From: Allomyces macrogynus ATCC 38327
Taxonomy: Eukaryota > Blastocladiomycota > Blastocladiomycetes > Blastocladiales > Blastocladiaceae
Length of the DNA stretch: 26,442 nucleotides
Assembly: GCA_000151295.1 (NCBI GenBank)
Contig: GG745337.1
Location: 48,704-75,145, forward strand
Direction of reading: 5' to 3'
Position 1 is the stretch's first letter. Each line of letters opens with the position of its first letter. This document shows, in pieces, positions 21,896 to 26,442 of this stretch. The position numbers and the translations under genes were made by a program. The notes below the pieces were generated by a model, which did no database searches, was not told the DNA's origin, and saw nothing but the letters and a program-made list of their open reading frames with translations.

Positions 21896-22169
21896 CAATG
21901 ACAAATTCGGACGCTTGTCCCAGGTGTCTGCAGCAGCTACCCCAGGTCACTTGGCTGGGTATGACATGGGGGGGGGGGGGAGTGGGCGTTGCAACCAGAG
22001 ATTGACTGACAGTTGTGCAGGCAAGGCGTTGAAGGTAATCCTGAATGGCTCGAAGCAGCAACAATGACGAACTCGGACGTTTGTCCTGTGTGTCAGCAGC
22101 AGCAACCCCAGACCCTGGCTGGGGATGACACAGTGGGTGGGCATTGCAACCAGAGTTGTGCTGAGAGTT
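21896..22169. repeat. Imperfect direct duplication, two copies, about 166-bp period
   Basis: Copy A (21896 to about 22018) and copy B (22062 to about 22169) share CAATGAC, TCGGACG, TTGTCC, GTGTC, GCAGCAGC, ACCCCAG, GGCTGGG, ATGACA and TTGCAACCAGAG in the same order with scattered substitutions. Copy A carries the 13-G run where copy B has GTGGGTGG. Confidence 0.75.
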
Positions 22170-22252
22170 GGAAAGGGGGAGCAGATGCGGCCTTTTTGGC
22201 TCACTACAGGGATCATACATGTTGTTTTTTAAGCATGTTGGGAGGATCTGCT

Positions 22253-23804
22253 TCAATGTTTGTGTGGGAGTTTCCACGCACAAGAATCAGCATCTTTGTC
22301 TTCATCCAGCCAGAATGGATCAGACTTTGTCCATCGAATTCCAGTGGTGGTCTTTGAGCATGCAGGCGTGAAAACATCAGCAAATGCCAGCAGAGCCCTT
22401 CTTTCCAAAATTTCATTGGGTAGGTAATATGCACAAACCCATGTATTCAGCTCTTTTGATGCCACAAGGGCACCTGCAGGAGCATGTAAGAACAGAATTG
22501 ACTTATGAAGTGGGCAATAGACCATTCCTCCAATGAGCAGTGGGGCAGTGAAGGTGGTCATGCATGTGAATAACAACATGCAATTTTGGGGTAAGCCACC
22601 TGGGGCACCCCAGAGTTATGTAGGAATGGTCTGTTCCACATGCAATAGAAATGCGACCCACAGACCAAGGAAGGCACTTGTGACAAATTCAAACATATAA
22701 CCATCACTGACAATACCATCACACTCACATATGGCCCACGGATTTCAGTGGCTGGAGCAGCTGAAAGCATGTGAGGATCACTCCTCCACAGCCAAGTGCA
22801 GGAGCCAGTACAAATCCACATTGGTCATCATGTAGCAGAACCCAGGGAGCGCCACCTTCCCCTGGGCCTTGCTGCTGCCAGACATGTGCACAACAAGAGA
22901 CTGCGACCAGCTGGAACAGAGTCAAGCAAGGTGCTTGGACACACGATTGAGGCCAGCACTTCAGCCTGGCAGGACATCATGTCCTGGTAATACAGGTCAA
23001 GTTTGGGTAGCGTCAGCACAAATTGTGGTGAGAAATGGCAAGGGCAAATATGGCAACAAATCCGCTGGCATCAAAGCGCTTCAGATGCAGAAATGGCGAC
23101 ACAGCCAAGCCCTGTGCACTCTGGTTGGTGATGCAAAAGTGCAGCTTGAGAGTCTCCACTGCTGTGTGGGAACTGCACAAGCATGTCCTGCTCCAGATCA
23201 TCGTCACCCGCCCATTGATGAGAGAGAGCCAGTGTCTTGACATGAGAGGACATATCAATGTGGTTCACCACAAGAAGCAACTGATTGGCTGAATCAGTGA
23301 AAAAATCAGCGACTTAGAGGTTTGCCCATGGAATGGCCTGGGCAAAGCAATCATTCCAATCAACGTCAAGCATGGACATAAAGCCTCTGCCCATGCTGAG
23401 CTTGATGGACTGCAAATGGAAGCTGCGCATCAAGTTCAGTTGCAACATAGTTAGGAGGAGGTCCAGCTGGTTGGTTGGTTGGTGTGCAACACCACCTGGT
23501 GCAGAAACAGCTGCACATTGAAATGAAACGTTGAGCAGCATGTGATCTTGAACGACGAATCACGCTGCGTGAGAGAATGAACGTCCGGAACGTCAAGAAG
23601 CAGGTAGTCGAGCCACTGGCCGAGAATTGGTTGTGGGTAGAGCACAATCATGAGCATCAGGTCAGCATCAAACACCTGTTGGGTGCCAAACTTGACCTTG
23701 GACCATGACCACACATTGTCCAGCTCAATCATGTCGCTTCCATCCTGGACTAAATTGTCAAAGTGCGTCGCATGCTGCAAGGCTGGCGCCAGAGTAGTGG
23801 ACAT
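22253..23804 (-). pseudogene. Decayed protein-coding-like stretch of unknown family (possible dead mobile element)
   Basis: Reading the minus strand, protein-like segments follow one another in changing frames with scattered stops: 23804 to about 23550 (starts MSTTLAPALQH, includes VKFGTQQVFDADLMLM and GQWLDYLLLDVPDVHS), then 23541-23314 (NQLDLLLTMLQLNLMRSFH, LDVDWNDCFAQ), 23280-23071, 23245-23013 (LAVSPFLHLKRFDASGF), 22925-22725 and 22579-22253 (LNTWVCAYYLPNEILERRA). No catalytic motif or known transposase/reverse transcriptase signature was recognised. The frame shifts between segments and the unlike base composition fit an old, broken gene or element, but chance open frames in a balanced-composition region could also produce this. 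Treat as tentative. Confidence 0.25.
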
Positions 23805-24301
23805 GCATGAGCATGGTGCTGCAGAAGGCTGTTGGTCATGTCATGTGCACAGAGAGACCAGGAAGTGGTCAACATTGTCGCTATGGGGATGCATGCGGAA
23901 AACGTTTAAAGGGCCGGGAAATACCATGTGCACTGCTCCGTTTTGGTGCCATAATGACGAGCCGCATCAAAGTCAGTGCAAGTTGGAGAAAACCAAAGTG
24001 GTGATGGTGCCATCTGTTGAGCAAGACTACCAGCTCCTCAGACGCGAGTGGGAGTCACAACATGATGCGAATTGGCATGACATCTCGGCCTCCATCAGCA
24101 AGTGCCCAAAAATTGGATCGGTTGCTTGCCTTGAGGTTTTCAGCTCTTTAAATCAAACATGCCAATGCCTTCCACAACAAAAGACAAACCTCAACACCAA
24201 ACAGCGTCGACCGCCAATGACAAGCGGTCACGACCGACAAATGTCCACGACCAGTGGGGACGACAAGCGACCCCTCATGTCCACGTCCAAGAGCACGCGC
24301 T

Positions 24302-24853
24302 CTACTCGTATGCCGGCGACGTGCCGTCGTCATGGTCGTCGTGCGTCTGCTGCAGATCCAAGTCTTGGAAGTCATGCGCAGACCCCACACCCTCGCCGCC
24401 TTGGTCCTGCGCACACGTCTCCCGTAGCGCAATGTCGCCAGCAAAGAACGTGATGATAAACACGTACACCGCGGTCGCTGAGCCCCTCGCCCGACGCAAA
24501 ATGCACGCTCTTGTGACGGCGCGCCTCGTCGTCGTCGAGCGTGAACTCGAGCTTGTAGAGCAATCCACGGTGGTACACGAACGCGGCCGCGTCGCCGCCC
24601 GGGCGGGTCGAGGACCCGTCGTCGCCGCACGTCCGGTCCGTGCCGAAAATGATATGAGCGATGCGGAACTCGTCGCGACCTGTCCGTGACATGCTGCGCT
24701 GGACCTCCGTCTCGATCCGCGCGGCAGCGGCGGCGCACTGCTCGGGCGTCACTTGCGTTTCGACAAACGTGATGGGCACTGTGGTCGCTTCGGGCACGGG
24801 GGTCGCGTGGGAGAAGGGAGGTTGCGAAAGGAGTTGGTTGGCGGGCCGGTCAT
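24302..24853 (-). pseudogene. Unrecognised small protein family, copy 2, frame-broken, inverted relative to copy 1
   Basis: The core frame on the minus strand (24797 downward) reads PEATTVPITFVETQVTPEQ, FRIAHIIFG, RPGGDAAAFVYHRGLLYKLEFTL and DDDEARRHKSVHF, then shifts by one base near 24473 to VYVFIITFFAGDIALRETC and an acidic tail (DLDLQQTHDDHDDG) ending at the TAG at 24304-24302. The order of blocks matches copy 1 at 19197-19791. The core frame has no ATG near its start; the nearest ATG (24853, complement of CAT at 24851-24853) is in another frame and needs the same -1 type of shift as copy 1. The core frame is open upstream to about 25100 without an ATG. Function unknown; likely decayed or affected by sequence errors. 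Confidence 0.5.
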
Positions 24854-25465
24854 GGTTGAGAGAAGCGCGTCGAGCTGGAGCGGTGCGAAATCGGGAGAAT
24901 AAATCGATCAGGTGCGAGCGCCATCGTTCTGCGGGCGGGTCGGAAGCCGACAGGTTGGGCTTGGCTGGTGATGGAGACCCGCGAAACGTGGTTCTGGTGC
25001 CGACCGTCGCGCCGAGACGTGTGCGGTTCGTGGTCGTAGAGCGTGCGTGGTGCGGACTCAGATGGCGAGCGCGGTGTTGCTGGTCCCGTGTGGTTGGTCA
25101 GTGGTGCTTCTCTTTAGCGGAATCATGACACCAGCACATCAACGAATCGCCGTGGGATTGTGGCTCGCGTCAAGGACATGTGAGCTGTGACAATCCTGCT
25201 TTTGGACATCCATGCTGCTTGCTCACGTTTGGCCTGAAAGACGAACGCATCACGATCTGGCATACCGCGTCCACATCGTGCCGCATCGCTGATGACGAGA
25301 TGTTGACGACGGGTTGCTCGTGTCATGTTTGAGCTCTACCATGATGGCTTCAGGCCATGCAATGTAACAGCTGAGCGATGACATTTGCTGAAAATGCTGT
25401 GATTGCACCAGTGACAGAAGACAAGACTTTTGCATCATCTGTTGCATCTCAACCACAACAGAACC
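24854..25465. other. Intergenic region between copy 2 and leucyl aminopeptidase
   Basis: About 610 bp. The half near copy 2 is GC-rich, the half near the aminopeptidase stop is more balanced. No gene, RNA or repeat could be supported. Confidence 0.4.
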
Positions 25466-26442
25466 CTACGCATCCACGCCCTCCGACCCCTCCTCGACAA
25501 TCGGCTCCTCGCCCACGAGCCGCACCAACTCCATCAACAACCGCGTCGGCCGACCTGACATCCCCTTCACGTTATACACCCCCTCGGCCGCACCATAATG
25601 CATGACCCCGGCAATATCCACATGTGCCCACGTCGGCGCGCGGCCTGCCTGTACGACCGGATGCGTCTCCTCTTCACCCTCGACCTTGGCCGTCCCGACC
25701 TCCGGATCCGCCGGTGCAAGGAACTGTTTCAGGAAAATCGCCGCCGTGCACGCGCCCGCCGACCGGTCGCCCGCGTTCTTCAAGTCGGCGACATGCGACT
25801 TCATTGCGTCGAGGTACCCGTCGTCCAGCGGCATGCGCCAGGCCTTATCCCCGGTCACCCGCGCGGCGCGCGCGAACCGCATCCACAGCGCGTCCGAGTT
25901 GGTGAAGACGCCCGAGTACTGCCGGCCGAGCGCCACGTCCATGGCGCCGGTCAGCGTGGCCACGTCAATGATTGCGGACCGCGCGTGGAAGGAGGTCGCG
26001 TGGAAGAGGGCGTCGCCGAGCAAAAGGCGGCCTTCGGCGTCGGTGTTGTCGATTTCGATGGTCAGCCCGTTGGCGGCACGGACCACGTCGCCGGGTTTGG
26101 TCGCCGACGACGAGGGCATGTTCTCGCAGAGCGGGATCAGGGCGGTCACGTTGACGCGCGTGCCGAGCCGCGCGAGGCCGTGCACGGCCGACAGGACGGT
26201 CGCGGCCCCCCCCCATAATCGCCCCTAGAAACCAGGAAATTGGGTGGTGAGTGGGGGTGGGGAGTGTGAAAACAAAACCGAAAACGAATCGGAAACGGAC
26301 CTTTCATCATCGCCATCCCCCGCGGACGGCTTGATACTGATACCGCCCGAATCAAACGGTGACCCTCTTTGCCGACCAGTACCACGTCCACCGGCTGGTC
26401 CTCGCCGCGGCCGCGGTAATGCACCTCGACGTACTGCAGCGG
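25466..26442 (-). CDS. M17 leucyl aminopeptidase, C-terminal part, frame-disrupted near the window edge
   Basis: Minus-strand exons 26442-26301 (partial, runs off the window) and 26224-25466. M17 enzymes are hexameric two-metal peptidases that release N-terminal residues. Seen: VDVVLVGK, FDSGGISIKPSAG, GGAATVLSAVHG, VTALIPLCENMPS, the signature NTDAEGRLLLGDAL with metal ligands Asp and Glu, DVATLTGA, YSGVFTNSD, WRMPLDDGY, DLKNAGDRSAG, AAIFLKQF, WAHVDIAGV and GMSGRPTRLL. The intron (26300-26225, GTCCGT to TTCTAG) is where the family reads MMK then MGGAA. The last 240 codons are intact, but 26200-26370 needs several one-base deletions (9-C run 26206-26214, 5-C run 26317-26321, and two near 26353-26366) to keep the conserved metal-site blocks in one frame. 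Dead gene or poor sequence; the latter seems likelier. Confidence 0.85.

Larger units (their letters stand above)
21384..22252. other. Gene-free, repeat-bearing stretch after capping protein beta
   Basis: Base composition drops from strongly GC-rich to roughly even. It contains a 3 x 25-bp tandem repeat, an imperfect direct duplication of about 110 bp, and a run of 13 G (21968-21980), each listed separately. Short open frames here lack family motifs and the G/C-third-position bias of the real genes. Confidence 0.5.

Noticed and set aside
22013..22357. Plus-strand open frame with a CPVC motif
   Set aside because: The Cys pair lies inside the direct duplication and is not followed by a second ligand pair at a normal zinc-finger spacing; the frame has no codon bias.
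23650..24453. 267-codon plus-strand open frame, Cys/His-rich near its start
   Set aside because: It begins with a real ATG and is long for this composition, but codon use shows no G/C-third bias, no zinc-finger spacing repeats, and its last third is antisense to the conserved unknown-family copy 2. It is possibly real, but not supportable.
1..26442. CRISPR arrays, rRNA genes, bacterial operons
   Set aside because: No regularly spaced palindromic repeats, rRNA-like sequence or polycistronic layout was seen; genes are intron-bearing and eukaryotic.

Overview
The window is GC-rich eukaryotic DNA with short spliceosomal introns (about 62-119 bp). Donors are varied (GTGCGT, GTACGT, GTATGT, GTATTT, GTCTGC), acceptors are CAG or TAG, and several introns carry a CTGAC or CTAAC branch site 15-30 bp before the acceptor. 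Gene content points to a fungus: a SCT1/GPT2-type acyltransferase, a YOL098C-type M16 peptidase, CRM1, SMC4 and capping protein beta. The high GC, strong G/C third-position bias and an M17 leucyl aminopeptidase would suit an early-diverging zoosporic lineage such as Blastocladiomycota. That placement is inference; no marker gene here fixes it.

Layout. 1-529 (-): 5' part of an ABHD11/Imo32-like mitochondrial alpha/beta hydrolase, head-to-head with 881-4345 (+), a three-exon M16 metalloprotease. 5012-6610 (-): an F-box-like leucine-rich-repeat protein, convergent with the protease and divergent from 7324-10684 (+), exportin-1/CRM1 (two exons). 11817-14187 (+): ER glycerol-3-phosphate acyltransferase (two exons). 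14571-18811 (+): condensin SMC4 (three exons plus an apparent single-base frameshift). 19197-19791 (+): a broken copy of an unrecognised small protein family. 20297-21383 (+): F-actin capping protein beta (four exons, the first coding only the start Met). 21384-24301: a less GC-rich, repeat-bearing stretch with decayed open frames and no intact gene. 24302-24853 (-): a second, diverged copy of the unrecognised family, in inverted orientation. 25466-26442 (-): M17 leucyl aminopeptidase, running off the window and frame-disrupted near the edge.

The recognised genes are housekeeping functions (nuclear export, chromosome condensation, actin capping, lipid synthesis, proteolysis) with no operon-like logic; they are simply closely packed neighbours. 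The most noteworthy points are a valine at the CRM1 position that is the leptomycin-B-reactive cysteine in animals and fission yeast, the inverted pair of frame-broken paralogs of unknown family, the ATG-only first coding exon of the capping protein gene, and a set of single-base indels in otherwise conserved genes that look more like assembly errors than real decay.
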